This document shows positions 26,577 to 35,361 of a stretch of DNA of 64,000 bases, in pieces (position 1 is the first letter of the stretch; each line of letters opens with the position of its first letter). The DNA is taken from positions 1 through 64,000 of the forward strand of contig JAGIBF010000034.1 in the NCBI GenBank assembly GCA_017744515.1, read 5' to 3'. The notes under the pieces are model-generated. The model did no database searches. It was given only the letters and a program-made list of their open reading frames with translations, and was not told the DNA's origin. The position numbers were made by a program, and so were the translations under genes. This stretch comes from Niastella sp. GTDB taxonomy: Bacteria; Bacteroidota; Bacteroidia; Chitinophagales; Chitinophagaceae.

Positions 26577-28724
26577 CTACCTCACCAGCAGAAAAGAACC
26601 CTTATAAGCCACAGGTTTACCCTCTTCAGTGCCGGTGATCACATACACATAATTACCCGATGGATAATCACCTCCATCCCAACCCTTTGTAATGTCGGTG
26701 GTCGAGAATATTTTATTCCCCCAGCGGCCATACACCACAAATTCCTTCAATAAAAGCGTCACGTCGGGCGGAATACGGAATACATCGTTTTTGTGATCCC
26801 GGTTCGGAGAAAAAGCATTCGGCATAGCCAGCTTCTTCACTACCTTGATCCTGGCCCCGGCCGTAACAGAACAGCCATCTATGGTGGTGAGCGTAATACC
26901 GAAATCGGCAGAAGAGAACAGCGGCTTTGTACTTACGGTCAAAGCATTACTGCCATTGAGCAGAGAAGCAGGCGTCCAGGATATATTGTTATAGATACCT
27001 GTAACCTGCGCCGCCAATCCAACGATCGTACCGGGTGATACCGCCGTATCGGTAGCACGTATGTTCACCTGCGGAACCGGGAAAGGCTGGATCTCCAGCG
27101 TGTCCGAATGAAAGGGGCCCGGATTACAGGTTTGATTAGTGGTCACGGCACAGTAGATACGATCGGTTGTTGAGCCAACCCTGTATTGATAAGTAGTTGT
27201 ATGATTATCTACAGGCTCACCATTTCGAAACCAGTTGTATTGCATGGCGCCTGTGTAGACAGATTGAGCCGTAATTTCGATCTGTTCCCCGGGGCAGGCC
27301 CTGAGCGGGTCCGCAGACAGCGTTACTACGGGAGCCTGGCCGCTTGCAAGCGCAATAGTGATGGTATTGCTGGTAGCAGTGGTGCTGGTGCCGGCACAGG
27401 TCTGCGAAGTGTAAGTACACACGACGATATCGCCATTGCGCAACGAGCTCGATGAAAAGCTGCTGGCATGAACAGACTGCTCTACACCGTTCACATACCA
27501 ACGGTACACCTCGTTTGTACCGGCACTGCTGACCTGCGCCGTAAAAACGATGTTGGTCCCCACACAAGGATTGGCGGTAGGCGTCGAGATAGTGACCTTC
27601 GGAGCAGAAGGAGGCGCAGGCGGAGCCCCTGTTGAAAGCTTTCTGACGCGATGATTAAAATTGTCCGCAAAATAGATGTCCCCGTTCCCATCGATGGTTA
27701 TTTGCATGGGGTTATATCCACTGGCGCTCAACGCAAGCCCCCCATCACCGGAAAACCCGCTCACGCCATTCAGCCCGATCGTACTGATGATGCCCGTTGC
27801 AGCATCGATTCGTCGTATCCTCGCCTGATCATATTCCACAAGAATGATATTCCCGTTCTTGTCGATAGTGAGAGAAGACGGATCAAAAAGATTGGCATTC
27901 ACAGCAAGCCCCCCATCACCACTATATCCATACACATTACTCCCGGCAATGGTGGAAATAATACCGGTAACGGCATCTACCTTTCGTATCCTCGATGTAA
28001 CGCCACCCCATACCTCGATAAAATAAACGTTCCGGGCCTGGTCCACGGCCACTGCCGCAGGGTAGGCCACACGGGCGCTGGTAGCCGGTCCGCCATCACC
28101 ACTATGTCCGGCAGTTCCATTGCCGGCAATAGTTCTGATAATACCGGTAGCCGCTTCCACTTTTCTCACCACCGAGTTATAATGATCAGCGATATAAATA
28201 TTCCCGTCGTCGTCGAGCGTCAATCCCCAGGGAGTATATAAATTGGCACTGGTAGCCGGTCCGCCATCACCACTGTAGCCATTAGTACCGTTACCGGCAA
28301 CGGTAGTGATGATACCCGCTGTATTTATTTTTCGTACACGGGAACCGCTGTATTCAGTAAAAAAGATATTATCATTTTTGTCTACACAAATAGCAAAAGG
28401 AAATTTTAGCACAGCATCCCTGGCAGGAATATTATCGCCATTATAACCCGAGGCGTCCGAACCTGCTATGGTGGTAATCGTGCCATTGACATCGATCTTC
28501 CGGATACGGTTTGAAGAAGCGATATACACATTGCCTTTGCTGTCCACGCCCACGCCGGAAGGATAGGGGATACCGGCGCACACAGCTATGCCTCCATCGC
28601 CAGTACTGCCATTATAACCACTGCCTGCAATGGTATTGATATAATATTGCGAAAACGAATACCCGCACTTCGTTAACAGGAAGAAGAGAAGACAAAAAAA
28701 ACGCAGCAGCAGTCTAAGGTTCAT
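26577..28724 (-). CDS. NHL-repeat protein with T9SS type B sorting domain
   Basis: A secreted protein of about 715 residues. The start at ATG 28724 gives a clean signal peptide (MNLRLLLRFFCLLFFLLT...SFSQ); the longer frame from 28844 adds 40 unlikely residues. Five to six NHL repeats form a beta-propeller (ITTIAGSDASGYNGDN, VAGNGTNGYSGDGGPATSAN, IAGNGTAGHSGDGGPATSAR, GNIYIADHYNSVVRKV), each followed by a GNxYxAD-type strand. Ig/PKD-like modules follow (VTISTPTANPCVGTNIVFTA). The last 85 or so residues are the gliding-motility-associated type B signal: AMPNAFSPNRDHKNDVFRIP, VYGRWGNKIF, GWDGGDYPSGNYVYVI. It should be placed on the cell surface by T9SS, probably as an adhesin or binding protein. 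It is divergent from the acetyltransferase gene. Confidence 0.92.
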   Translation of the reverse strand: MNLRLLLRFFCLLFFLLTKCGYSFSQYYINTIAGSGYNGSTGDGGIAVCAGIPYPSGVGVDSKGNVYIASSNRIRKIDVNGTITTIAGSDASGYNGDNIPARDAVLKFPFAICVDKNDNIFFTEYSGSRVRKINTAGIITTVAGNGTNGYSGDGGPATSANLYTPWGLTLDDDGNIYIADHYNSVVRKVEAATGIIRTIAGNGTAGHSGDGGPATSARVAYPAAVAVDQARNVYFIEVWGGVTSRIRKVDAVTGIISTIAGSNVYGYSGDGGLAVNANLFDPSSLTIDKNGNIILVEYDQARIRRIDAATGIISTIGLNGVSGFSGDGGLALSASGYNPMQITIDGNGDIYFADNFNHRVRKLSTGAPPAPPSAPKVTISTPTANPCVGTNIVFTAQVSSAGTNEVYRWYVNGVEQSVHASSFSSSSLRNGDIVVCTYTSQTCAGTSTTATSNTITIALASGQAPVVTLSADPLRACPGEQIEITAQSVYTGAMQYNWFRNGEPVDNHTTTYQYRVGSTTDRIYCAVTTNQTCNPGPFHSDTLEIQPFPVPQVNIRATDTAVSPGTIVGLAAQVTGIYNNISWTPASLLNGSNALTVSTKPLFSSADFGITLTTIDGCSVTAGARIKVVKKLAMPNAFSPNRDHKNDVFRIPPDVTLLLKEFVVYGRWGNKIFSTTDITKGWDGGDYPSGNYVYVITGTEEGKPVAYKGSFLLVR

Positions 28725-28882
28725 ACGTCCGGGTATAGATGTAATAGCGAAATATAAGCAATTATACGTAGAGTGTAAAATGAAGAAATTAAGTAGTGTT
28801 TCAGAGCAATATGCCTTCCCGCCTTCCCGGCAAAATAGTGCCACTTTCTCCGGATTAAATAACTTTTTAGTAAAGTTGCAAA

Positions 28883-29503
28883 GTGGAATTTATACAAATC
28901 ACAGATATTCAACAGGCACAATTCAAAGCCGCCCTGGATATTTATGAATATGCCTTCCCTGCCAACGAACGGCACCCGCTGGAGGTAATTACCGCGCGCG
29001 TGGCAGCGGGGCATAACCAGCTCTATATAGCACACAACGCAAACGAAGTCATTTTCATGGCCTTGCTATGGCCGCTCAGGAATACCCGTTTTATCCTGCT
29101 CGATTACATGGCCACCAGTGCTGCCAGCAGAGGGCAGAACATCGGCTCCCGGTTTTTACAACACCTGCAGGCCATCGCCCGGGAGCAGGACAAGTATTAT
29201 ATCATAGAAGCAGAACATCCCGGTTACGGAGACAACAAAGAAGAAAGGCAAAGACGCATTGCCTTCTACAAAAAGAATGGCGCCAAAGAACTGAAAAACG
29301 TTAGATATATACTGCCCGCTTTGCAGGGAGACACTACAACAGAAATGATCCTGATGATCCTGCCCGATTACCCCGGCGGAAAAATAGACGTCATGATCGT
29401 TAACAACCTCATCCATCAGCTCTACAAAGAACTCTACAACCGCAATGCCGCAGACATCGGACCACAAACCCACAACGCCAACGAACAAATCGAACTGATC
29501 TGA
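28883..29503 (+). CDS. GNAT family N-acetyltransferase
   Basis: A 206-residue protein starting at GTG 28883 (MEFIQITDIQQAQFKAALD). The acetyl-CoA-binding core is visible: strand 4 FILLDYMATSAASRGQNIGS followed by RFLQHLQAIA, that is the R/Q-x-x-G-x-G/A-like pyrophosphate loop (SRGQNIGS), then YYIIEAEHPG and YKKNGAKEL. The early part EYAFPANERHPLEVI resembles acetyltransferases acting on small molecules. The acceptor is not predictable. No operon partner: the upstream gene is divergent and the downstream gene is convergent. Confidence 0.85.
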   Translation: MEFIQITDIQQAQFKAALDIYEYAFPANERHPLEVITARVAAGHNQLYIAHNANEVIFMALLWPLRNTRFILLDYMATSAASRGQNIGSRFLQHLQAIAREQDKYYIIEAEHPGYGDNKEERQRRIAFYKKNGAKELKNVRYILPALQGDTTTEMILMILPDYPGGKIDVMIVNNLIHQLYKELYNRNAADIGPQTHNANEQIELI

Positions 29504-29555
29504 TCTAATGCTTAACCTCGTTGCCCCAATGCCTTGCTGCCTCGTTGCCTGCCCT

Positions 29556-29586
29556 AAAAACAAAAAGCCTCTCACAACAAGAGGCT
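29556..29586 (-). terminator. Intrinsic terminator downstream of the alpha/beta hydrolase
   Basis: AGCCTC (29566-29571) pairs with GAGGCT (29581-29586). On the minus strand the stem is followed by TTTTTGTTTTT (complement of 29556-29565). It lies 20 bases beyond the hydrolase stop. Confidence 0.75.
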
Positions 29587-29605
29587 CGCAGCTCGAAGCT
29601 CGTCT

Positions 29606-30622
29606 TCACTTCGCAAACCCAGCGGCTTCAATAATCGCCTCCGCAAAAGCCTTCGGTGCTTCCTGCGGCAGATTATGACCAATGCCACCGGTAAGCGTAT
29701 GATGCGCATACTTCCCTTTAAACCTGGCGGCGTAATCAGCAGGCGCAGGGTGCGGCGCTCCATTGGCGTCGCCTTCCAGCGTCACGGCAGGCACCGTAAT
29801 AGCCGGACCGGCAGCTAATTTCTTTTCAAGCTCATCATATTTGGCTTCACCGGTAGTGAGCCCCAGGCGCCAACGGTAATTATCGATAGTAATAGCCACA
29901 TGATCGGGGTTGTCGAAAGCAGCAGCAGATTGCGCAAACGCTGCATCCGTAAACTTCCACTCAGGAGAAGCCGTTTGCCAGATCAGTTTCGCAAAGTCGC
30001 GGCGGTTGGCTTCATATCCCTGCTTGCCACGTTCGGTAGCAAAGTAAAACTGGTACCACCAGGACAACTCAGCCTTGGGAGGCAACGGCTTTTTATTCCC
30101 TTGCTGACTGCCGATCAGGTAGCCACTCACACTCACAAGCGCAACAACACGCGCTGGCCAAAGCGCCGCAACAATATCCGCAGTACGTGCACCCCAGTCG
30201 AAGCCGCCAATAACAGCCTTCTCGATCTTCAAAGCATTCATGAAATCGATCACATCCACCGCAAGCGCCGATTGCTGACCATTACGCGGGGTGGCTGCAT
30301 CCAGGAAGCGTGTCGTGCCATAACCACGCAGGTAAGGGACCAGCACCCGGTAACCCTTTGCTGCAAGCAGCAGCGAAGATTCTTTAAAACTGTAAATGTC
30401 ATACGGCCAGCCATGCAGCAAAATCACAGGCTTGCCATTGGCCGGACCAACCTCGGCATACCCGATGTCGAGTACACCCGCTTTCACTTGTTTAATTTGA
30501 TCGAAATTAGAGGACATGTTATTGGATTGAGCATTTACAGAATACACATTACCGAGCAGTGCAGCAGCAAGCGTAAAAAGGGCGATTAAACGACGGTTGA
30601 TAATAGCAATAGGGAGTGACAT
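29606..30622 (-). CDS. Secreted alpha/beta hydrolase, epoxide hydrolase-like
   Basis: A 338-residue enzyme with a signal peptide (MSLPIAIINRRLIALFTLAA...VNAQ, about 32 residues). The oxyanion-hole motif HGWP begins at His70, the nucleophile is Asp142 in GGFDWGAR rather than Ser, and the catalytic His316 is in GIGHNLPQEAP. An Asp nucleophile with HGxP marks the epoxide hydrolase/haloalkane dehalogenase branch; the lack of an obvious halide-binding Trp next to Asp favours epoxide hydrolase, although DW could also be read as the dehalogenase motif. It follows the DoxX-like gene by 36 bases on the same strand and is closed by a terminator, so the two form an operon. The periplasmic or surface location is inferred from the signal peptide. 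Confidence 0.88.
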   Translation of the reverse strand: MSLPIAIINRRLIALFTLAAALLGNVYSVNAQSNNMSSNFDQIKQVKAGVLDIGYAEVGPANGKPVILLHGWPYDIYSFKESSLLLAAKGYRVLVPYLRGYGTTRFLDAATPRNGQQSALAVDVIDFMNALKIEKAVIGGFDWGARTADIVAALWPARVVALVSVSGYLIGSQQGNKKPLPPKAELSWWYQFYFATERGKQGYEANRRDFAKLIWQTASPEWKFTDAAFAQSAAAFDNPDHVAITIDNYRWRLGLTTGEAKYDELEKKLAAGPAITVPAVTLEGDANGAPHPAPADYAARFKGKYAHHTLTGGIGHNLPQEAPKAFAEAIIEAAGFAK

Positions 30623-30658
30623 AATATTGTAGTTAAGTAGTTGGAAGATGATTGTTTC

Positions 30659-31054
30659 TTACGCGGTAGCCAACGCATGAGTAGGGGCGGTATACAACTT
30701 CCGGAACATGATGTACGTTACAGATACCATGATAAAAGCAACGATGGCGTCAGTGGTGGCAGCAAAGCCAAGCACACTCAGTTTGGAGAAGAAGGCGAAT
30801 ATAATATCGAAAAATACGCCGGCGAAAACCCATTCCTTCAACCGCAGCAGCCTGTTGGGAGTAAGCAGCACGGCTACACCGGCCAGCTTTGCCACGCCAA
30901 GGATATAAATGAAGTGAGCAGGATAACCCAGCTGTAAAGTAATATCCCATACCAGTGCATTCTTGGTCAGTTCGCAAATACCGCTGGTGCCGAACCATAA
31001 AGAAGTTAAAACGATGCCTGTCCAATAGATGATCTTTGCTGTTCTTAATTTCAT
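30659..31054 (-). CDS. DoxX-like membrane protein
   Basis: A 131-residue inner-membrane protein with four predicted helices: IIYWTGIVLTSLWFGTSGI, HFIYILGVAKLAGVAVLL, WVFAGVFFDIIFAFFSK and AIVAFIMVSVTYIMF. The GYPAHFIYILGVAKLAG segment is typical of the DoxX-like family (DUF4260/DoxX_2). I start at ATG 31054 (MKLRTAKIIYW), since the longer frame has an implausible N-terminus. DoxX relatives are often found next to redox or detoxification enzymes; here the gene heads an operon with an epoxide-hydrolase-like enzyme, which fits a detoxification role by inference only. Confidence 0.85.
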   Translation of the reverse strand: MKLRTAKIIYWTGIVLTSLWFGTSGICELTKNALVWDITLQLGYPAHFIYILGVAKLAGVAVLLTPNRLLRLKEWVFAGVFFDIIFAFFSKLSVLGFAATTDAIVAFIMVSVTYIMFRKLYTAPTHALATA

Positions 31055-31185
31055 GATTTGTTTGTTTGAGTGATTTGATACAGCAAAGATGGAGGCCGCC
31101 AGGCCGCCCCGTAAACACAATCCCGTGAACTGGACGAATTAACACCCCGGTTAGACAATCGGACCATCGAGTACAATACAACCCC

Positions 31186-31211
31186 TTATCAACCTATCAA
31201 CTTATCAACTT
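31186..31211 (+). repeat. TCAAC nonamer repeat overlapping the 3' end of the DMT gene
   Basis: The unit (T)TATCAACCT / TATCAACTT occurs three times with a nine-base period. It covers the stop codon and last codons of the minus-strand DMT gene, which therefore ends in QVDKLIG read from the repeat. Confidence 0.6.
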
Positions 31212-32091
31212 GACTCTCTCTCTCCATACTCAGCCATATCCCCGCAATTACCAGCACGCCTCCGGCAATTTGCCAGTTGGTAATAAGGTCCTTCAGGAAG
31301 ATCACCGCAATAGTAGCCCCGATCACAGGGTCGAGATTGAGGAAGTTCCCAACCTGTGTGGCAGACAATTTCTTCAAAGCGATATTATACAGGATATAAC
31401 TCAGCGCCGAAGAAAAAGCACCGAGATAAATAATAGCGGTCCATGCCCTGGCAGGAATAGCAGGAAAAGGTTGCCCCCACAATTCGACAACAGGAAGCGG
31501 CAGTAAAAAAATAGTGCCGGCTATAGTACTCAGCGCAGGCACTACCAGCGGATCGGCATGATGAACACTTTTGGCAAGCACGGTATAACCTGCCCAGGCA
31601 AAAACAGATAAGACCATGAGGAAGTTGCCCAAAATAGGATTGCCGGTATTGGAAGGCGTATTGATAAAACCGATCAGGAACACGCCAGCCACGGATAAAA
31701 TGATACCTGCGATCATTCGCTTGCTTAGCTTCTCTTTAAGGAAAAATACAGCTGGCAGTGCAACAGCCACAGGCATGATCCCCTGGATCAATGCCCCTGC
31801 CGCAGCAGAAGTGTAGACCAAAGCCCAGTTGAAGAAAGTATAAAACAACGTCACACCCGTAAGCCCCAGCAAAATGATCTTCAGGAAAGGCACGCCCGCT
31901 TGCGGTTGCTTTTTTCTGCGCAACAAATACATCGGCAATAAGATGAGCGAAGCCACAAGGTTACGAAGGAAAGCCAGCAGGAAAGGAGGAACCACATCCA
32001 CGGCAACCTTCGTGATCGAAAAAGCACTCCCCCAGATCAACAATACAATACCAATACAAACTAAACCAGTCGTTTTGTTATTCATGCCCAT
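31189..32091 (-). CDS. EamA / drug-metabolite transporter family permease
   Basis: A 300-residue inner-membrane carrier starting at ATG 32091 (MGMNNKTTG; ATG 32085 is also possible). Ten hydrophobic helices are seen in two EamA halves: first GLVCIGIVLLIWGSAFSITK and FLLAFLRNLVASLILLPMYL, second LMVLSVFAWAGYTVLAKSV and AIIYLGAFSSALSYILYNI, with the family-typical LDPVIGATIAVIFLKD and ITNWQIAGGVLVIAGIWLS near the end. Members export or exchange small metabolites; the substrate is unknown. It is divergent from the SDR gene. The C-terminal residues come from a TCAAC repeat that has run into the gene. Confidence 0.92.
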   Translation of the reverse strand: MGMNNKTTGLVCIGIVLLIWGSAFSITKVAVDVVPPFLLAFLRNLVASLILLPMYLLRRKKQPQAGVPFLKIILLGLTGVTLFYTFFNWALVYTSAAAGALIQGIMPVAVALPAVFFLKEKLSKRMIAGIILSVAGVFLIGFINTPSNTGNPILGNFLMVLSVFAWAGYTVLAKSVHHADPLVVPALSTIAGTIFLLPLPVVELWGQPFPAIPARAWTAIIYLGAFSSALSYILYNIALKKLSATQVGNFLNLDPVIGATIAVIFLKDLITNWQIAGGVLVIAGIWLSMERESQVDKLIG

Positions 32092-32178
32092 GCCTTGAAA
32101 ATAATCCTTTTTTTCAAGCATCCGGGAAATGTATAATTCTTGTCGTAAAAGGTATAAATGCGACCCTGTACCCTGAGG

Positions 32179-32186
32179 TAGCTTTG
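32179..32186 (+). promoter_or_regulatory. -7 box TAGCTTTG for the SDR gene
   Basis: An exact match to the Bacteroidota TAnnTTTG element, 18 bases before the SDR ATG at 32205. The -33 position holds ATG (32158-32160) instead of TTG, so the promoter is probable but not perfect. Confidence 0.5.
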
Positions 32187-32204
32187 TCTTATAAAATAAA
32201 TCAT

Positions 32205-32981
32205 ATGAACACACAAGCACAACAAACAAAGATCGCCCTGGTAACCGGCGGCAGCCGCGGACTGGGAAAAGACATGGTGATAAGGCTTGCACAAAAAGGC
32301 AACGACATCGTACTTACTTATAAGACCAACGAAGAAGAAGCGAAGAAAGTAGTAGCAGATATCGAAGCCCTCGGTCAAAAAGCAACAGCCCTGAAATTGG
32401 ACACGGGCAATGTATCATCCTTCCCTGCATTCGTGACAGACCTAAGCAACGTATTGAAAAACCACTTCAACACAGACAAGTTCGATTACCTCGTCAACAA
32501 TGCAGGCTTCAACTATGTGATCCCGTCCTTCGAAGCAACCACCGAAGAGATGTTCGACGACCTGATGAACGTACACTACAAAGGCGTATTCTTCCTCACC
32601 CAAAAGCTATTACCCCTCATCAATGATGGCGGTTCCATCGTCAACCTTTCTACAGGGCTCACCCGCTTTGTGCATGCAGGTAGCGGCGCCTATGCCAGCA
32701 TGAAAGCAGCCATACAAACCCTCACCCGCTACCTTGCTAAAGAATTAGGTAGTAGGGGCATCAGGGCCAACGTGGTAGCGCCCGGCGCTATCGCTACCGA
32801 CTTCAGCGGCGGCCGCTTGAAACAAAGCCCCCAGATACAGGAATACCTCACCTCAGTAACAGCCCTCGCAAGAGTAGGTCAACCGGACGACATCGGTGGA
32901 GTAGTGGCCTTCCTTTGTTCCAATGATGCCAAATGGGTAACAGCCCAGGTGATCGAAGCATCCGGAGGAATGTACCTGTAA
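32205..32981 (+). CDS. Short-chain dehydrogenase/reductase (SDR) family oxidoreductase
   Basis: A 258-residue classical SDR, started at ATG 32205 (MNTQAQQTK). The dinucleotide-binding TGGSRGLG lies at 14-21, the NNAG motif in YLVNNAGFNYV, and the catalytic Ser149, Tyr163 and Lys167 in LSTGLTRFVHAGSGAYASMK. The late motif RANVVAPGAIATDF is the family's PG motif. An Arg after the glycine-rich loop start (GGSRGLG) is compatible with NADPH. It is followed 29 bases later by an AraC gene on the same strand, which probably regulates it or is co-transcribed with it, and is divergent from the DMT permease. The substrate is not predictable; several relatives reduce ketones or 3-oxoacyl compounds. Confidence 0.94.
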   Translation: MNTQAQQTKIALVTGGSRGLGKDMVIRLAQKGNDIVLTYKTNEEEAKKVVADIEALGQKATALKLDTGNVSSFPAFVTDLSNVLKNHFNTDKFDYLVNNAGFNYVIPSFEATTEEMFDDLMNVHYKGVFFLTQKLLPLINDGGSIVNLSTGLTRFVHAGSGAYASMKAAIQTLTRYLAKELGSRGIRANVVAPGAIATDFSGGRLKQSPQIQEYLTSVTALARVGQPDDIGGVVAFLCSNDAKWVTAQVIEASGGMYL

Positions 32982-33010
32982 ACATGTTAACTTAACAGTA
33001 AAATGCACCC

Positions 33011-33907
33011 ATGGAATACATGGATATAAAGTCGGTTACCGCATTACATGAGTTTTTCCATTACGAAAAACCGAAGCATCCGTTGATCTCAGTGGTCGAT
33101 CTGGCCAAAGTAGATCGGTCCCAAAGAACACCGGGTGCTTCCTATAGGCTCGATCTGTATTCGGTATCCTGTAAAAAGATCAAAGGGCTATTCAAATATG
33201 GACGTACCACCTACGACTTCTCTGAAGGCTCTTTGATGTTTACAGCACCCAATCAGGTATTGTCGCCAGATGCGGTTAGTCAGATCATCGAAGGGTGGGG
33301 GCTTTACATCCATCCCGATTTCCTCAATGCAAGCCCTAAGGGACGCAAATTGACGGAGTTCTCCTTTTTTGGATATGATACCAACGAAGCCCTGCACATT
33401 TCAGAAGAGGAGAAAAATACCCTCGAAGATTGTTTGCGCAATATCCAGCGCGAGATAGGCAACAACCTCGACACCCATTCCTACAACCTTATCCTCAGCA
33501 ACCTCGAATTATTCTTTGGTTATTGCGAACGCTTCTATGGGCGGCAGTTCCTCACACGGGTAAAAACCAGCAACGACACCGTGCAGGAGTTCGACAAACT
33601 GCTAAATGATTATTTCAATCAGGATACGCTGATAGAAGCGCGCCTGCCAGATGTAAAATACTTCGCTTCCCGGCTCAACCTGTCAGGCAACTACCTGTCC
33701 GATCTGCTCAATAAGTATACTGGTAAAACCACCCAGGAACACATCCATTTAAAACTGGTCGACAAGGCCAAGGCCATGCTCTGGAGCACCGAAAGGTCGA
33801 TCAGTGAAATAGCCTACGACCTCGGCTTCGAACATCCTTCCCACTTCACCAAACTCTTCAGGAAGCGCACCGGCCTCTCACCCAAAGAATACCGCAATCA
33901 ACACTAA
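33011..33907 (+). CDS. AraC family transcriptional regulator
   Basis: A 298-residue regulator. The N-terminal cupin-like half includes YGRTTYDFSEGSLMFTAPNQ. The C-terminal double helix-turn-helix at about 200-295 shows VKYFASRLNLSGNYLSDLLN, LVDKAKAMLWSTERSISEIA, YDLGFEHPSHFTKLFRKRTG and LSPKEYRNQ, all standard for the family. It sits 29 bases after the SDR gene, so local control of SDR and possibly the divergent DMT exporter is likely. Many Bacteroidota pair an AraC gene of this type with one SDR in this way. Confidence 0.94.
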   Translation: MEYMDIKSVTALHEFFHYEKPKHPLISVVDLAKVDRSQRTPGASYRLDLYSVSCKKIKGLFKYGRTTYDFSEGSLMFTAPNQVLSPDAVSQIIEGWGLYIHPDFLNASPKGRKLTEFSFFGYDTNEALHISEEEKNTLEDCLRNIQREIGNNLDTHSYNLILSNLELFFGYCERFYGRQFLTRVKTSNDTVQEFDKLLNDYFNQDTLIEARLPDVKYFASRLNLSGNYLSDLLNKYTGKTTQEHIHLKLVDKAKAMLWSTERSISEIAYDLGFEHPSHFTKLFRKRTGLSPKEYRNQH

Positions 33908-33910
33908 AGT

Positions 33911-34004
33911 CTCTGCGAGTCAGGCAACATGAAGTAAACGCTCTGCGAGGCTTCCAGTCGCCAGCCTCTGGCTGGTGACGCCTATTGGTGAGCCTCTGGC
34001 TCAC
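33911..34004. repeat. Double hairpin repeat with shared core GCCTCTGGC
   Basis: Two hairpins share the arm-loop-arm core AGCC-TCT-GGCT: TCGCCAGCC/GGCTGGTGA (33958-33978) and GTGAGCC/GGCTCAC (33988-34004), whose outer arms differ but still pair. The direct repeat CTCTGCGAG precedes them at 33911 and 33941. A related copy lies at 58841-58888. The position just after the araC stop could let it stabilise or end transcripts. Confidence 0.65.
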
Positions 34005-34040
34005 ATCCGTCCCCAACCTTTTTTGTGATCTCAACGTATA

Positions 34041-34064
34041 AACTTGTCAACCCATCAACCCCTT
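34041..34064 (+). repeat. TCAAC repeat before the erythromycin esterase-like gene
   Basis: AACTTGTCAACCCATCAACCCC is a two-to-three unit copy of the nonamer family, ending one base before the chosen ATG, and so forms the leader of this gene. Confidence 0.5.
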
Positions 34065-35201
34065 ATGCGCCAAACTCTCATATTAATAACGTTAGCCATC
34101 ACCCTCACCACATCCGCCCAGGAAAACCTCGCATCCACCATACAACAACACGCCAAAGAAATAAACACAACAGCCCCCGACTTCAAAGGCTTCTCTTTCC
34201 TCGATACCATGCTGCAAAACAAACGCATTGTTCTGCTCGGTGAAAGCAGCCACGGCACCGAAGAGTATAGCCAAACAAAACTACAGATCATACAATACCT
34301 GCACGAAAAGCTCGGCTTCAAGGTCCTCCTGTTCGAAAGCCCTATGACAAGTACCACCTATGCGAACATCCCCACAGGTACAGAAAGTAAAGAGCTTCTC
34401 CGCAACAGCCTGCAATCCTTCTGGAACACCACAACCGTAGCCCGCTTATTTGATTATAGTAAAAAGAACAACATACAACTGGGCGGCTTCGATCCCCAGT
34501 ACGTGAGATCACCGTATCCGGCTTTACTATATACCCACGCATTCAGCAACCACCCTGCCATTAAAAACACCCTGTTACAGCTCGACAGCCGTATAGCTGA
34601 AACCCTTACACAACCCCGCCTGTTTCTTTCATTGAAGGACAGTTTCTCCACAGCCTTTGCAACATTGAACAACCAGCTGGCAACCTTGCAGCTATCCCCG
34701 TTGCAGCAATGGATAAAACAAATGATGACTACCAACATCAGCTATTACGCACGCATAGAAGAAGGTGACCAGCGCGATTCATGCATGGCAAAAAATATTA
34801 TCTGGCTGGCAGAACACCTGTATGCCAATGAAAAAATAATCATCTGGGCACACAACACACATATCGATAAAAAACCTAATCACAGGAAGATGATGGGCAA
34901 ACTCCTCGCCGCCCATTTTAAAGACCAGCTATACGCCGTAGGATTATACATGATCAATGGAACAACCGCTTTAAACAACGGAAAGCCAATAACAGTAAAA
35001 GAGCCAGGCAAAGGATCACTGGAAACGGTGTTGGCCGCAAGAGGATTTAAGTCCACCTTCATCGAAACAAAACACCTCGCTTTTGATCGCCGCATACCCA
35101 CCCTCCACGCGGGCAAAGACAAACAAGTCCTCAATCCCCAAAAAAGCTTCGACGCCATCATCCTCATCAACGGCGTCCACGCCGCCATCTTTCCATATTG
35201 A
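34065..35201 (+). CDS. Erythromycin esterase-like protein (EreA/ChaN superfamily)
   Basis: A 378-residue exported protein, started at ATG 34065, which gives the signal peptide MRQTLILITLAITLTTSAQ; the frame opens earlier at TTG 34044 but that part is a TCAAC repeat. The family's metal-free catalytic motifs are present: VLLGESSHGTEEY with Glu60 and His63, the strand LGFKVLLFESPM, and the late IIWAHNTHID with its His pair. Erythromycin esterases open macrolide lactones, but most relatives in Bacteroidota are of unknown substrate, so resistance should not be assumed. Flanking genes are unrelated and no operon is visible. Confidence 0.85.
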   Translation: MRQTLILITLAITLTTSAQENLASTIQQHAKEINTTAPDFKGFSFLDTMLQNKRIVLLGESSHGTEEYSQTKLQIIQYLHEKLGFKVLLFESPMTSTTYANIPTGTESKELLRNSLQSFWNTTTVARLFDYSKKNNIQLGGFDPQYVRSPYPALLYTHAFSNHPAIKNTLLQLDSRIAETLTQPRLFLSLKDSFSTAFATLNNQLATLQLSPLQQWIKQMMTTNISYYARIEEGDQRDSCMAKNIIWLAEHLYANEKIIIWAHNTHIDKKPNHRKMMGKLLAAHFKDQLYAVGLYMINGTTALNNGKPITVKEPGKGSLETVLAARGFKSTFIETKHLAFDRRIPTLHAGKDKQVLNPQKSFDAIILINGVHAAIFPY

Positions 35202-35212
35202 GGATTATCCCC

Positions 35213-35243
35213 TTTCAACTTGTTAACCTATCAACCTGTCAAC
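35213..35243 (+). repeat. TCAAC nonamer repeat after the erythromycin esterase-like gene
   Basis: TTTCAACTTGTTAACC followed by TATCAACCTGTCAAC gives four nine-base units. The orientation is the same as at the other sites. Confidence 0.6.
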
Positions 35244-35361
35244 ATTCCCTAATGCATTAGAGTTCGATTAAAAAAATAACCTCAGGCAATAAGCCCCTTT
35301 CCATAACCGTTACTGGGCACATTTACTGTCCAAATCCCTATTATTCATTCAATACCCCTGT

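Noticed and set aside
34065..35201. Macrolide resistance gene
   Set aside because: The esterase-like family has many members without macrolide activity, and there is no resistance context.
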